Shown here: in pieces, positions 43,519 through 51,924 of the stretch
Position numbering within the stretch: the stretch's first letter is position 1
Layout: every line of letters begins with the position of its first letter
DNA from: Amycolatopsis alba DSM 44262
GTDB lineage: Bacteria; Actinomycetota; Actinomycetes; Mycobacteriales; Pseudonocardiaceae
DNA length: 64,000 nucleotides
NCBI RefSeq assembly: GCF_000384215.1
Contig: NZ_KB913032.1
Coordinates: forward strand, 6,034,588-6,098,587
Reading direction: 5' to 3'
Made by a program: the position numbers and the translations under genes
Notes under the pieces: generated by a model
Databases searched by the model: none
Told to the model about the DNA's origin: nothing
Seen by the model: only the letters and a program-made list of their open reading frames with translations

Positions 43519-45260
43519 CGCGCCAGTGCCTTTCCGTAGTCGCCGGCGAGGTAGCGGTCGCGGCAGGCGCTCCGCGCGATCTTGCCGCTGGAGGTCCGCG
43601 GGACCAGGCCCGCCGGGACGAGCACGACGGCACGCAGCGCGAGCCCGTGCGCGTCGGAGACCAGCCGCCGGATCGACACGGCGAGGGCCCGTTCGTCCTC
43701 TGTGGTCAGCGCTGTGTGGCCGCGATGTTCGGCGACGACGACCGCGGCTTCGGTGTCGGCGCCTTCGACGGCGAACGCGGCGACGCTGCCGGGGCGGATG
43801 TCGCGGTCGGCCGCGGCCGCCGTCGCTTCGACGTCCTGCGGGTAGTGGTTGCGGCCGTCGACGATGAGCAGGTCCTTGATCCGGCCCGCGATGTAGACCT
43901 CGCCGTCGTACCGCACGCCGAGGTCCCCGGTGCGCAACCAGGGCCCTGCCGGGAGCCCGGTGTGGTCGCCGGTCAGCCGGGCGCCGAAGGTCTCGGTGCT
44001 CTCCACAGGTTTCTGCCAGTAGCCGGTGCCGACGTTGGGCCCGTGTACCCAGATCTCGCCGACCGAGCCGTCTTCCAGCGCGACACCGGTTTCCGGGTCG
44101 ACCAGCGCGACGTGCTGACCCACCGGCACACCGCAGGCCACCAGCCGGAGCCCGTCGTCCGCCTGCCGTGCCGTCCCCGCTCCCAGTGCCGTGCGGTCGA
44201 AGGTGGTGACGCGCGGGGGAGCGCCAGGGCCGGTGGTGACGAAGACTGTCGCCTCGGCCAGCCCGTACGAGGGGCGCGTCTTCTCCGGCAGGTAGCCGGA
44301 ATCGGCGAAGGTGGTGTGGAACCTGTCGAGGACGTCGGGATTGATCGGTTCCGCGCCGTTGACGATCGCGGCGACGCGGTCGAGGCGGAGCTTGGCACGG
44401 TCCTCCTCGCGCACCCGGCTCGCGGCGTAGTGGAACGCGAAGTTCGGGGCGGCGCTCCAGCTCCCGTTGTGGTCGCCGAGCAACTCAAGCCAGCGCACCG
44501 GTCGTTCGATGAAGGCCAGCGGATCCATCAGCACCGACCGCATGCCCATCGCCAGCGGCGTGATCAGGCCGAGCACGAGACCCATGTCGTGGAACAACGG
44601 CAGCCAGGACACCGTGGTCCCCGTCGCCGGGTCGATGCCGAGCCCCCGCACCGCCTGGCTGACGTTGGCCAGCACGTTCGCGTGCGTCAGGACCACGCCC
44701 GCCGGGCTGCGGGTCGAACCGGAGGTGTACTGCAGATAGGCCACGTCCTCCGGCGCCGGATCCGGGGCGGGCCACGCGCGGGCCGGGCCTTCGGCGGGCT
44801 TGTCGGCCGCGACGACGGCGACGCGTTCGCCGCCGGGCAGCCCGGCGAGGAATTCGCGGACCGCGTCCTCGGCCGAGAAGGTGGTGATGACCGCGGTGGG
44901 GGAGCAGTCGGTCAGCACGGCGGCGAGCCGTCCGGTGTGCCCTGGCAGCCCAGGGTCGAACAGCGGTACGGCGATCGCGCCCGCGGTGATCGCGCCGAGG
45001 AAGGCGACGACGTAGTCGGCGCTTTGCGGGCACAGCACGGCCACCCGGTCGCCGGGCCGGACGGGCAGCGCGCCCGCGACGGCGTCGACGCGCTCCCGGA
45101 GCTGCTTCCAGGTCAGGGTCCGCCGCCGCCCGGCGCGATCGGTCGCGAAGTCGGCGAAGGTCAGCGCGGGCCGGTCGCCGTCGGTGTCCGCCCAATGCCG
45201 GAGGCAGGCGGGGAGGGTGGGGCCGGGGATGGCGGGCAGGTTTTCGGGGGCCAGGGACAT
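43515..45260 (-). CDS. Fatty acyl-AMP ligase (FadD32-like FAAL)
   Basis: A 581-residue ANL-superfamily enzyme. The P-loop is QYTSGSTRSPAGVV (about 177-190), then LPLFHDMGLV, SYGLAEATVFV, the acyl-binding region, LRTGDLG, GRIKDLLIVDGRNHYPQDVE and the C-terminal Lys560 in PRTSSGKIARS. The segment after SYGLAEATVFV contains the extra residues (TTGPGAPPRVTTFDR) typical of FAALs rather than acyl-CoA ligases, and matches FadD32 closely in style. It should activate a fatty acid as acyl-AMP and load it on the N-terminal ACP of the PKS. The PKS ATG overlaps its stop (ATGA), so the two proteins are coupled. Confidence 0.9.
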   Translation of the reverse strand: MSLAPENLPAIPGPTLPACLRHWADTDGDRPALTFADFATDRAGRRRTLTWKQLRERVDAVAGALPVRPGDRVAVLCPQSADYVVAFLGAITAGAIAVPLFDPGLPGHTGRLAAVLTDCSPTAVITTFSAEDAVREFLAGLPGGERVAVVAADKPAEGPARAWPAPDPAPEDVAYLQYTSGSTRSPAGVVLTHANVLANVSQAVRGLGIDPATGTTVSWLPLFHDMGLVLGLITPLAMGMRSVLMDPLAFIERPVRWLELLGDHNGSWSAAPNFAFHYAASRVREEDRAKLRLDRVAAIVNGAEPINPDVLDRFHTTFADSGYLPEKTRPSYGLAEATVFVTTGPGAPPRVTTFDRTALGAGTARQADDGLRLVACGVPVGQHVALVDPETGVALEDGSVGEIWVHGPNVGTGYWQKPVESTETFGARLTGDHTGLPAGPWLRTGDLGVRYDGEVYIAGRIKDLLIVDGRNHYPQDVEATAAAADRDIRPGSVAAFAVEGADTEAAVVVAEHRGHTALTTEDERALAVSIRRLVSDAHGLALRAVVLVPAGLVPRTSSGKIARSACRDRYLAGDYGKALAR

Positions 45261-45372
45261 GGCGTCTCCTCGGTGTTTGGTGGTGAACCCGCGACCGCGA
45301 TCGACGTCGGCAGGGCGCGGCCCGGTCAGCTACGTCACGGTGGCGGCCGAGGCGGGTTCGGGGGTCGGGGTT

Positions 45373-46032
45373 TCAGCGGCCGAGCGGTCCGGCGGCGTGC
45401 CGCCAGGCGGCGACGGCGAGAGCGTCGAGGTCGAGGCCGGTGGTCCCGGCGTCACGAAGCACGACCAGTACGTCGTCGGCGGCGATGGCGACGGTGCGCA
45501 GACGCAGTCCGGGCAGTTCGGGGGGCTGTCCGGGTAACGTCAGGAGTTGTTGGTAGGAAAGGGTTTTCGCATCCGGAACGACGGGCGCCGGGTGGACGGT
45601 GACGGTCGACAACGCGGTACCGGTCGCGTCGTCGACCGTCACCTTCGAGCACCGTCCGGCCTGCGCGGTCCACGCCGCCAGATCGGGCGGGTTCGTCCTG
45701 CGTGCGACCAGTTCGGAGACCTGGCCGCCGGGCACCGCGGACTGGAAACCCCGACCGGCGGCGCCGGTGCCGACCAGCCTGCCGCGGACGACGTCCTCGC
45801 AGCCACCGACGTCGACCCGGCTCTCTTCCCGGTCTGTTGTGGACAGTGCCGCGGTCAGATCGAAATCTTCGCGCGCGGACGCGTGCGGGACGGTCTCCGG
45901 AGGGAGCAGAGCAGCGGGCGGAACGGCGGGAGAACGCGGCGTCGCGGCCGCCTGAATCGATTCTCCCGGCACGCCGGAAATGGTGGCCACCGCGGCGGCG
46001 GAGATGACGAGAGCACGAATTCGGGCAGTCAT
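45373..46032 (-). CDS. Secreted protein of unknown function upstream of the FAAL gene
   Basis: A 219-residue protein with a signal peptide (RIRALVISAAAVATISGVPG) and a Pro/Ala-rich linker. The mature domain has two Cys (GGCEDVV and GRCSKVT), in a layout resembling the outer sensor domains of actinobacterial kinases, but I cannot name a family. It is on the same strand as the FAAL with a 112-base gap and divergent from the antigen 85-like gene. In mycobacteria a cutinase-like Culp6 gene occupies a comparable place; this protein shows no serine hydrolase motif. Confidence 0.6.
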   Translation of the reverse strand: MTARIRALVISAAAVATISGVPGESIQAAATPRSPAVPPAALLPPETVPHASAREDFDLTAALSTTDREESRVDVGGCEDVVRGRLVGTGAAGRGFQSAVPGGQVSELVARRTNPPDLAAWTAQAGRCSKVTVDDATGTALSTVTVHPAPVVPDAKTLSYQQLLTLPGQPPELPGLRLRTVAIAADDVLVVLRDAGTTGLDLDALAVAAWRHAAGPLGR

Positions 46033-46478
46033 GAATAGCCCTTTCGGAAGGGTCCTGAGGGGGTCACGGTCCCTTCGGTGGGACGCAGGCGCCGGGGTTG
46101 CGTCAGGGGACGCCGAACCGGGGCGGCACGACGAAGGCTACGACGGGAAATCGAATACCGGAAGGTGTCAAGAGAACGTCAATATCCTTCGTGTACTGGG
46201 CGTGAGCTGCGACTTTCGAGCTTTTCGCTGGTGTGCGAGCCAGTTTGGTACTCCCGTGCCACAGTCGCTCACTGTGCGTGAGCGACGGGTCACCCTGCCG
46301 GGGGAGGCCGGTGCATTTCTTGTTTCCCTGGCATTCACATTGTCCTCCCGGATCGTGGACAGGACAATTGCCTGGAGGGGGCTCTTCCGCTTAACGTGTC
46401 GGCTCTCCGGATTTCCTTTGCGGGTAATCGCCGTCACATTTTCGAATTCGATCGAACGACCGGGACAAAGGATTACGT
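46033..46478. promoter_or_regulatory. Divergent control region of the lipid cluster
   Basis: This 446-base gap holds the promoters of both operons. It contains a perfect 9-bp inverted repeat, GTCGCTCAC and GTGAGCGAC (46263-46271 and 46277-46285, 5-base spacing), a good candidate operator. A second, 7-bp repeat pair ATTGTCC/GGACAAT lies at 46339 and 46362. AAAGGA before the ATG at 46479 is the ribosome site. Confidence 0.5.
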
Positions 46479-47525
46479 ATGCGCAATACTTCGAGGCGGC
46501 CGCGGGCTGTCGCGGTGCTGGCGGCCGTGACCTGCTTGCTGCCGACCGTCGCCGTCGCCCCGGCCCGTGCCGAGAGCGGTGTCCCGGACGCCCGCGCCGA
46601 CGACGGCTCACACGTCGTCGCCCAGACCACTGTGGACGGTGATCCGCGGATGCTGGATCTCACCGTGCGCTCGGTCGGCGTCGGCGGCTACGCGATGGTG
46701 CGGCTGATCCTGCCGTCTCGGTGGGACGCCGAACCGGACCGGAAATGGCCTGCGGTGTACCTGCTCGCCGGGGAGACGCGGCTGCAGGACTATCGCGGCT
46801 GGACCGCGAACACCGACATCCGGAAACTCGCCGACGACTCCGGCGCTTTGGTGGTGATGCCGGGGTCCGGTTCCGCGGGCTTCTTTTCCGACTGGTGGAA
46901 TTACGGCAAGAGCGTCGTCCTGAATCACTGGGAGACGTTCACCGCCGTCGAGATCCCGCAGCTGATCGATCGCGGCTATCGCGGGGACGGGCGGCGGGTG
47001 GCGGCGGGGCTCTCGCTCGGCGGCTACGGCGCGGTGGAACTGGCTGCCCGGAGGCCCGGCGTGTTCCGGTTCGCCGGATCGTTCAGCGGCAACCTCAATC
47101 CGACCGGTCCGTACGGCGAGCTGCTGACCAGCGCGATCGTCGCCTCGGCCCGGCAGGATCCCGAGGCGCTCTGGGGTGACCGGCGGCGCGAGGCGTCCCG
47201 CTGGGACGCGCACGATCCGCTGGTGAACGCCGACCGCCTGCGCGGCACCGAGCTGTACCTGTCGACGGGCAACGGCCTGCCGGGCCCGTTCGACGGGAAG
47301 CTCCCGATCGACGTCCTCCCCGGCGCGATGCTGCTCGAATTCCTGTGCTCCGGCCAGACCACCGCGATGGCGGACCGGCTGAACCGGCTCGGTGTCCCGG
47401 TCACGACGGACTTCTACGGGCCGGGGACGCACCACTGGGCGTACTGGCAGGACCAGCTGCACAAGACCTGGCCGCGGATGCTGAACGCGCTCGCCGCGCC
47501 GGTGAAGACAGGGGAGGCGTCGTGA
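46479..47525 (+). CDS. Antigen 85-like secreted acyltransferase (mycolyltransferase fold)
   Basis: A 348-residue secreted alpha/beta hydrolase. The signal peptide is followed by a core that matches Ag85: LLAGETRLQDYRGW, VMPGSGSAGFFSDWW, WETFTAVEIP, nucleophile elbow AGLSLGGYG (Ser179), SFSGNLNPTG and the His motif GTHHWAYW (His319). Ag85 enzymes move mycolic acids between trehalose glycolipids and the cell wall. In Ag85C the catalytic Glu228 sits in FLEGL; the corresponding residue here appears to be Pro281 (VLPGA), with Glu287 nearby, so the acid may have moved. Its stop overlaps the SDR start, coupling it to the reductase. Confidence 0.85.
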   Translation: MRNTSRRPRAVAVLAAVTCLLPTVAVAPARAESGVPDARADDGSHVVAQTTVDGDPRMLDLTVRSVGVGGYAMVRLILPSRWDAEPDRKWPAVYLLAGETRLQDYRGWTANTDIRKLADDSGALVVMPGSGSAGFFSDWWNYGKSVVLNHWETFTAVEIPQLIDRGYRGDGRRVAAGLSLGGYGAVELAARRPGVFRFAGSFSGNLNPTGPYGELLTSAIVASARQDPEALWGDRRREASRWDAHDPLVNADRLRGTELYLSTGNGLPGPFDGKLPIDVLPGAMLLEFLCSGQTTAMADRLNRLGVPVTTDFYGPGTHHWAYWQDQLHKTWPRMLNALAAPVKTGEAS

Positions 47526-48355
47526 CCCGTCCATCCTTTGTGGTCACCGGGGCTTCGAGCGGGATCGGCCGCGCCTGCGTGGCCGAACTCATCCGGCGGG
47601 GCGCCCATGTCTGGGCCGGTGTGCGCACCGACGCGGACGAAACGGAACTCGCCCGCACCCACGGCGAAGCGGTCACCGTCCTGCGGATGGATCTCCGTGA
47701 CGCGGCGTCGATCGCGGCGTGCGGGGAGAAGGTCGCGGCGGCGGGACCGTTGCGGGGCCTGGTGAACAACGCCGGGATCGCCCGGCCCGGACCGCTGGAA
47801 CATGTCCCGCTCGAGGATTTCCGGCAGCAGCTGGAGGTCAACGTCACCGGTCAGCTCGCCGTCACGCAGGCGATGCTGCCCGCCCTGCGAGCCGCACCCG
47901 CCGCCAGGGTGGTGACGGTCGGGTCGATGGGCGGGCGGATCGCCGGCCCGATGGTCGGGCCCTATCACACGTCGAAGTTCGCCCTGGTCGGCTTGACCGA
48001 CAGCCTGCGTGCGGAACTGGCGCCGTCCGGGATCGACGTCGTCCTCGTCGAACCCGGCGCGGTCGCCACCGCCATCTGGCCGCGTGCCCGCGCCGCCGCC
48101 GAAGAAGTACGCGCGGCTTTGCCGGAAGTCGCGCGGGAAAGGTACGCGGCGCAACTGGAAGAGGCCGAACGCAGTGCCGAGCGTTCCGCACGGAACGGTG
48201 TGCCGCCGGAGCGGGCCGCGCGGGTCGTGGTCCACGCGCTCACCGCCCGCCGTCCCGCGCCGCGCTACCTGGTCGGCCGGGACGCGCGTGCCGCGGCGGT
48301 GCTGGCGAACCTGCCGTTCCGGCTCCGTTACCGGTTGACGGCGGCGAAGCGGTGA
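47522..48355 (+). CDS. Short-chain dehydrogenase/reductase (CmrA/Rv2509-like role)
   Basis: A 277-residue SDR. The cofactor loop is TGASSGIG, NNAG follows, the catalytic residues are Ser135, Tyr148 and Lys152 (YHTSK), and the nucleotide specificity region has VRTDADE. It starts at GTG 47522, overlapping the preceding stop. In mycobacteria an SDR (CmrA) reduces the 3-keto product of Pks13 to the 3-hydroxy acid. The position next to an Ag85-like and a Pks13-like gene makes the same role likely here, as inference. Confidence 0.85.
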   Translation: MTRPSFVVTGASSGIGRACVAELIRRGAHVWAGVRTDADETELARTHGEAVTVLRMDLRDAASIAACGEKVAAAGPLRGLVNNAGIARPGPLEHVPLEDFRQQLEVNVTGQLAVTQAMLPALRAAPAARVVTVGSMGGRIAGPMVGPYHTSKFALVGLTDSLRAELAPSGIDVVLVEPGAVATAIWPRARAAAEEVRAALPEVARERYAAQLEEAERSAERSARNGVPPERAARVVVHALTARRPAPRYLVGRDARAAAVLANLPFRLRYRLTAAKR

Positions 48356-49581
48356 CCCGGCTTGTCGTGATCGTCGCTCCCGGTTCGCGCGGCGACGTCC
48401 AGCCGTGTATCGCCCTGGGGCGCGGGCTCCACGGTGACCGGGTCCGGGTGCTGGCGGCCGAGCGATTCCGGGCTTGGGTGACCGGGCACGGCCTGGAGTT
48501 CGCGCCGCTCTCGGCGGATCCCGGCGAGATCCTCGGTTCGGACGGCGGCCGCGAATGGACCGACGGCGGGCGCACTCCCGCGACGTTCCTGCGTGGTCTG
48601 CGAGGTGCGCTGGCCCCGGTGCTGGAACGCCTGCTTGCCGATGTCCGCAAAGGAGCGACAGGGGCGGACCTCGTGCTCGCCCCGACGCTGGGTTTCCTCG
48701 GCGCGCACCTGGGTGCCGCGCTCGGCGTCCCCGACGTCGAACTGCATTACCAGCCCAGTGTGCCGACGAGGAAGTTCGCGCATCCGCTGCTTCCGTGGGC
48801 GGCCAAGGCAGGCCCGTGCGGACGGCGGCTGAGCTTCCGCGCCGTCGACGCCGTCGCCTGGCAGGTGCTGCGGCCCGAGGTGGACCGGTGGCGTGGTGCG
48901 GAACTCGGTCTCCCGGCGGCGGGATGGCGTGGCCCCCGGCGGTCGGAAACCCCCGTGCTGTGCGGTTTTTCCGGCGCCGTGGTGCCCCGGCCGAAGGATT
49001 GGCCCGCGAGGGTCCACGTCACCGGGTACTGGTTCCTCGAGACCCCCGCCGGGTGGCGGCCGGACCCGCGACTGCGGGACTTCCTGGCCTCGGGGCCGCC
49101 TCCGGTGTATGTCGGTTTCGGCAGTATGCGGCCGTCGGAGGCGGAGCGGACGTTCGCCGCCGTCCGCACGGCGTTGCGTCGTGTCGGGCTGCGCGGCCTG
49201 CTCGCCACCGACGCCGGGGCAGACGACGATGATCTGCTGATGGTTCAGGACGTCCCGCACGCGTGGCTCTTCCCGCGGACCGCCGCGGTGGTGCATCACG
49301 GCGGCGCGGGTACGACCGCGGCCGCGTTGCGCGCGGGTGCCCCGTCGCTGATCTGCCCGGTCTTCGCCGACCAGCCCTACTGGGGCGACCGGGTGGCCCG
49401 CCTCGGCGCCGGGCCGCGTCCGCTGCCGTTGCGGGAACTCACCGCGGACGCCCTGACCGCGCGGTTGCTGGAGCTGTCCGGGAACCTCCTGTTCCGTCGC
49501 GAGGCGCAGTACGTCGCCGCGCGGCTGCGCGAGGAGGACGGGGTGGCGCGTGCGTGCGAGGTGCTGCGGGAGGTGGGTTAG
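48352..49581 (+). CDS. Lipid glycosyltransferase, UGT/MGT family
   Basis: A 409-residue GT1 enzyme. The N-terminal region begins VVIVAPGSRGDVQPCIALG, the acceptor-domain start typical of sterol and glycopeptidolipid glycosyltransferases. The C-terminal half has PVYVGFGSM and the donor-binding motif VHHGGAGTTAAALRAGAPS, with DQPYWG following. It starts at GTG 48352, overlapping the SDR stop. It resembles mycobacterial glycopeptidolipid/phenolic glycolipid transferases, so the product of this cluster may be glycosylated. The sugar is not predictable. Confidence 0.85.
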   Translation: MTRLVVIVAPGSRGDVQPCIALGRGLHGDRVRVLAAERFRAWVTGHGLEFAPLSADPGEILGSDGGREWTDGGRTPATFLRGLRGALAPVLERLLADVRKGATGADLVLAPTLGFLGAHLGAALGVPDVELHYQPSVPTRKFAHPLLPWAAKAGPCGRRLSFRAVDAVAWQVLRPEVDRWRGAELGLPAAGWRGPRRSETPVLCGFSGAVVPRPKDWPARVHVTGYWFLETPAGWRPDPRLRDFLASGPPPVYVGFGSMRPSEAERTFAAVRTALRRVGLRGLLATDAGADDDDLLMVQDVPHAWLFPRTAAVVHHGGAGTTAAALRAGAPSLICPVFADQPYWGDRVARLGAGPRPLPLRELTADALTARLLELSGNLLFRREAQYVAARLREEDGVARACEVLREVG

Positions 49582-49596
49582 CGCGGCAGTGGGGGC

Positions 49597-49655
49597 GGTG
49601 TCGCGAAAGCCACTTTCGGGACATCTGACGTCCCGAAAGTGGCTTTCGCGACACC
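49597..49655. repeat. Dispersed palindrome, 26-bp arms (copy 2)
   Basis: Arms at 49597-49622 and 49630-49655 are exact reverse complements around a 7-base loop, and the arms match copy 1 at 23541. It starts 15 bases after the glycosyltransferase stop and probably ends that operon's transcript. Confidence 0.9.
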
Positions 49656-49860
49656 TGATGCTGGCGGGCGAGAGGGTTCGCACGCCTGACCTGTGCGAGG
49701 GCGACGGTGCGTGAGTGTCGGAGGCGACGACCACCTTCCCCTCGGGGCATACCGGGCGGTCCGGCTGGTCGTGAGTGGTAAGTGTCGTTGGAACCGGCCT
49801 TCCCGCTCGCGAGGCCGAAAAGCGCCACAATTGTCGGTGCGGCGTCGTACGGTCGCAGGC
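49656..49860. other. Region upstream of the LLM oxidoreductase
   Basis: About 205 bases. At 49770-49781 it repeats twelve bases (CGTGAGTGGTAA) of the hairpin arm found at 4652, without a second arm. No other clear element. Confidence 0.4.
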
Positions 49861-50664
49861 ATGAAATTGCGCTCAGCACTCTGGCTGCCGATCTTCGACG
49901 AGCTCGCCGACCCGGTGATCGTCGCGCGCCTCGCCGCCGAGGCCGAGGAGGCGGGCTGGCACGGCCTGTTCGTCTGGGACCACGTCCGCTGGCAGGAGCC
50001 GGTGCGTGCCGTCGCCGACCCGTGGATCACGCTCGCCGCCGTCGCGTCGGCCACCGAAAAGCTCGCCTTCGGTCCGATGGTCACGCCACTGGCGCGGCGG
50101 CGCCCGGTCAAGCTCGCCCGTGAGACAGCCACGCTGGACCGGTTGAGCGGCGGGAGGCTGATTCTCGGCGCGGGGCTCGGAAGCGACCGGTTCGGCGCGG
50201 AGTTCTCGAAGACCGGTGACGAGGTGGACGACCGCAAACGCGGCGAGATGCTCGACGAGTCGCTGGAGATCCTCACCGCCGCCTGGTCCGGGGAGCCCGT
50301 GCGGCACCACGGCGTGCACTACACGGTCGACGACATCACCTTCCTGCCCCGTCCCGCGCGCCCGGTTCCCGTCTGGCTGGCGGGTTTTCCAGGGAAGACG
50401 AAGCCGATGCGCAGGGCCGCGCGGTACGACGGGTTCTTCCCGGTGAATCTGCCGCACGCGGACGAGTTCGCCGAGGCGGTCGAGACGATCACCGCGCTGC
50501 GCGAAGACGACAAGAAGCCGTACGACTTCGCGATCGGCGTTCCCGCGGGCACGGATCTCGAGCCGTACGCGAAGGCGGGCGCGACCTGGTGGATGGCCGA
50601 ATTCCCGTGGGACGACCTGTCCGTCGACGCGGTGCGCGGCGTACTGAGGGAGGGCCCTGCTTGA
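49861..50664 (+). CDS. LLM-class flavin-dependent oxidoreductase
   Basis: A 267-residue protein of the luciferase-like monooxygenase family: LRSALWLPIFDELADP at the start, GWHGLFVWDHV, a TLDRLSGGRLILGAGLGS core, and VPVWLAGFPGKTK. These bind FMN or F420 and oxidise a small molecule; the substrate is unknown. The ATG at 49861 is chosen because it starts directly with the first beta strand; an open frame upstream has no family match. No partner gene is next to it. Confidence 0.85.
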   Translation: MKLRSALWLPIFDELADPVIVARLAAEAEEAGWHGLFVWDHVRWQEPVRAVADPWITLAAVASATEKLAFGPMVTPLARRRPVKLARETATLDRLSGGRLILGAGLGSDRFGAEFSKTGDEVDDRKRGEMLDESLEILTAAWSGEPVRHHGVHYTVDDITFLPRPARPVPVWLAGFPGKTKPMRRAARYDGFFPVNLPHADEFAEAVETITALREDDKKPYDFAIGVPAGTDLEPYAKAGATWWMAEFPWDDLSVDAVRGVLREGPA

Positions 50665-50701
50665 CCCCACCTTTAATAACTCTTTACCAAGTGCGATACT
50701 G

Positions 50702-50823
50702 GACCGACGAGGGGAGTACTTCCCAAGGGTCTGCCCGGTCAGTACGGACACTCCGCCAGTGTCCTCGGGAGGCCGCCCCGCAGGGGTGAAGGAGACCTCG
50801 AACTTCGAGTTCGAGGAGGCTCC
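50702..50823 (+). promoter_or_regulatory. Candidate yybP-ykoY (manganese) riboswitch with ribosome-site hairpin
   Basis: The leader of the TerC gene contains GACGAGGGGAGTACTTCCC and, later, GAAGGAGACCTC, in the order seen in the leaders of actinobacterial TerC/Alx genes that belong to the yybP-ykoY riboswitch class. A perfect 8-bp hairpin follows (CCTCGAAC at 50796-50803, GTTCGAGG at 50809-50816) and includes part of the GAGGAGG ribosome site of the TerC gene, a plausible translation switch. The identification rests on recalled motif and context, not a covariance search. Confidence 0.55.
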
Positions 50824-51807
50824 ATGCCCGAGTCCGCTGGTTCCGTGGGATCGCCGGGGTTGTGGGCGATCAGCATCGCCGTCCTGCTGGCACTGCTCGT
50901 CGCCGATTTCGCCGTCACCCGCAAACCTCATGAGGTGTCGATGCGGGAGGCCGCCGGCTGGTCGGTCTTCTACCTCGCGCTCCCGGTGGTGTTCGGGCTC
51001 TGGCTGTGGCTCGAATTCGGCGGCGGCCAGGCGCTCGAGTTCATGACGGGGTTCGTGGTCGAGAAGTCCCTGTCGGTGGACAACCTGTTCGTCTTCATGC
51101 TGTTGCTCGCCGCCTTCGCGGTCCCGCCGGCCGTACAGCAACGAGTGCTGCTGTACGGCATCGTGGGCGCGCTGGTGCTCCGCGGCGTGTTCATCGCGGC
51201 CGGGGCCGCGATGCTGTCGGCGGGCACCTGGGCCTTCCTCGTCTTCGGGGTCATCCTGCTCGCCTCGGCGGTCAAGATCCTGCGCGAAGCCATGTCCGAC
51301 GGGCAGAGCGAACTGGATCTCTCCCAGCTGCGGTCGGTCCGGTTGCTGCGACGGCTGATGCCGGTCACCGACGACTACCGCGGCACCCGGCTCACCGTGC
51401 GTGAACAAGGGCGTCGCGCCCTCACCCCGCTGGCTGTCGTGGTCGTCGCGGTCTTCGCCACCGACGTGGTGTTCGCGGTCGATTCGGTGCCCGCCGTCTA
51501 CGGCATCACCGAGGACCCGTACCTCGTGTTCGCCACCAACGCCTTCGCCCTGCTGGGCCTGCGTGCTCTGTACTTCGTGCTCCACTCCGCGCTGGCGAAG
51601 CTCGTCCACCTGAACCACGGTCTCGCGATCATCCTCGCGTTCATCGGGGTGAAGCTGGTCCTGCACTGGGCACACGGGATCTGGCCGGCCGTGCCGCAGG
51701 TCCCGACCCCGGTCTCACTGGGAGTGATCGTCGTCGTCCTCGTCACGGTCTCTTTCACCAGTCTGTACGCGCGCCGTCGCGAAGCGGCCAAGGCGGCGAA
51801 GGAGTGA
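50824..51807 (+). CDS. TerC/Alx-family membrane protein
   Basis: A 327-residue membrane protein with about nine helices. TerC motifs are present: EFMTGFVVEKSLSVDNLFVF, a conserved Asp-rich VFATDVVFAVDSVPAVYGI, and FALLGLRALYFVL. The family is linked to metal (manganese) homeostasis and, by name, tellurite resistance. It starts at ATG 50824, four bases after a GAGGAGG site partly within the leader hairpin. A 37-codon membrane peptide gene follows directly. Confidence 0.9.
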   Translation: MPESAGSVGSPGLWAISIAVLLALLVADFAVTRKPHEVSMREAAGWSVFYLALPVVFGLWLWLEFGGGQALEFMTGFVVEKSLSVDNLFVFMLLLAAFAVPPAVQQRVLLYGIVGALVLRGVFIAAGAAMLSAGTWAFLVFGVILLASAVKILREAMSDGQSELDLSQLRSVRLLRRLMPVTDDYRGTRLTVREQGRRALTPLAVVVVAVFATDVVFAVDSVPAVYGITEDPYLVFATNAFALLGLRALYFVLHSALAKLVHLNHGLAIILAFIGVKLVLHWAHGIWPAVPQVPTPVSLGVIVVVLVTVSFTSLYARRREAAKAAKE

Positions 51808-51810
51808 GCG

Positions 51811-51924
51811 ATGATCACCGGACTCGTCGTCGGCTTCCTGGTCGATCTCGCGGTCGCCGCGCTCTTCCTGGCCGCGCTGGTCCTGGTCTTCGCGGCGATG
51901 CGGCCGCCAAGGCCGCCGCCGTGA
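51811..51924 (+). CDS. 37-residue membrane peptide
   Basis: A short frame with ATG at 51811, three bases after the TerC stop, preceded by GGAG (51800-51803). It encodes one hydrophobic helix (LVVGFLVDLAVAALFLAALV) followed by a Pro/Arg tail. Size and coupling suggest a small partner of TerC. No family is recognised. Confidence 0.55.
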   Translation: MITGLVVGFLVDLAVAALFLAALVLVFAAMRPPRPPP

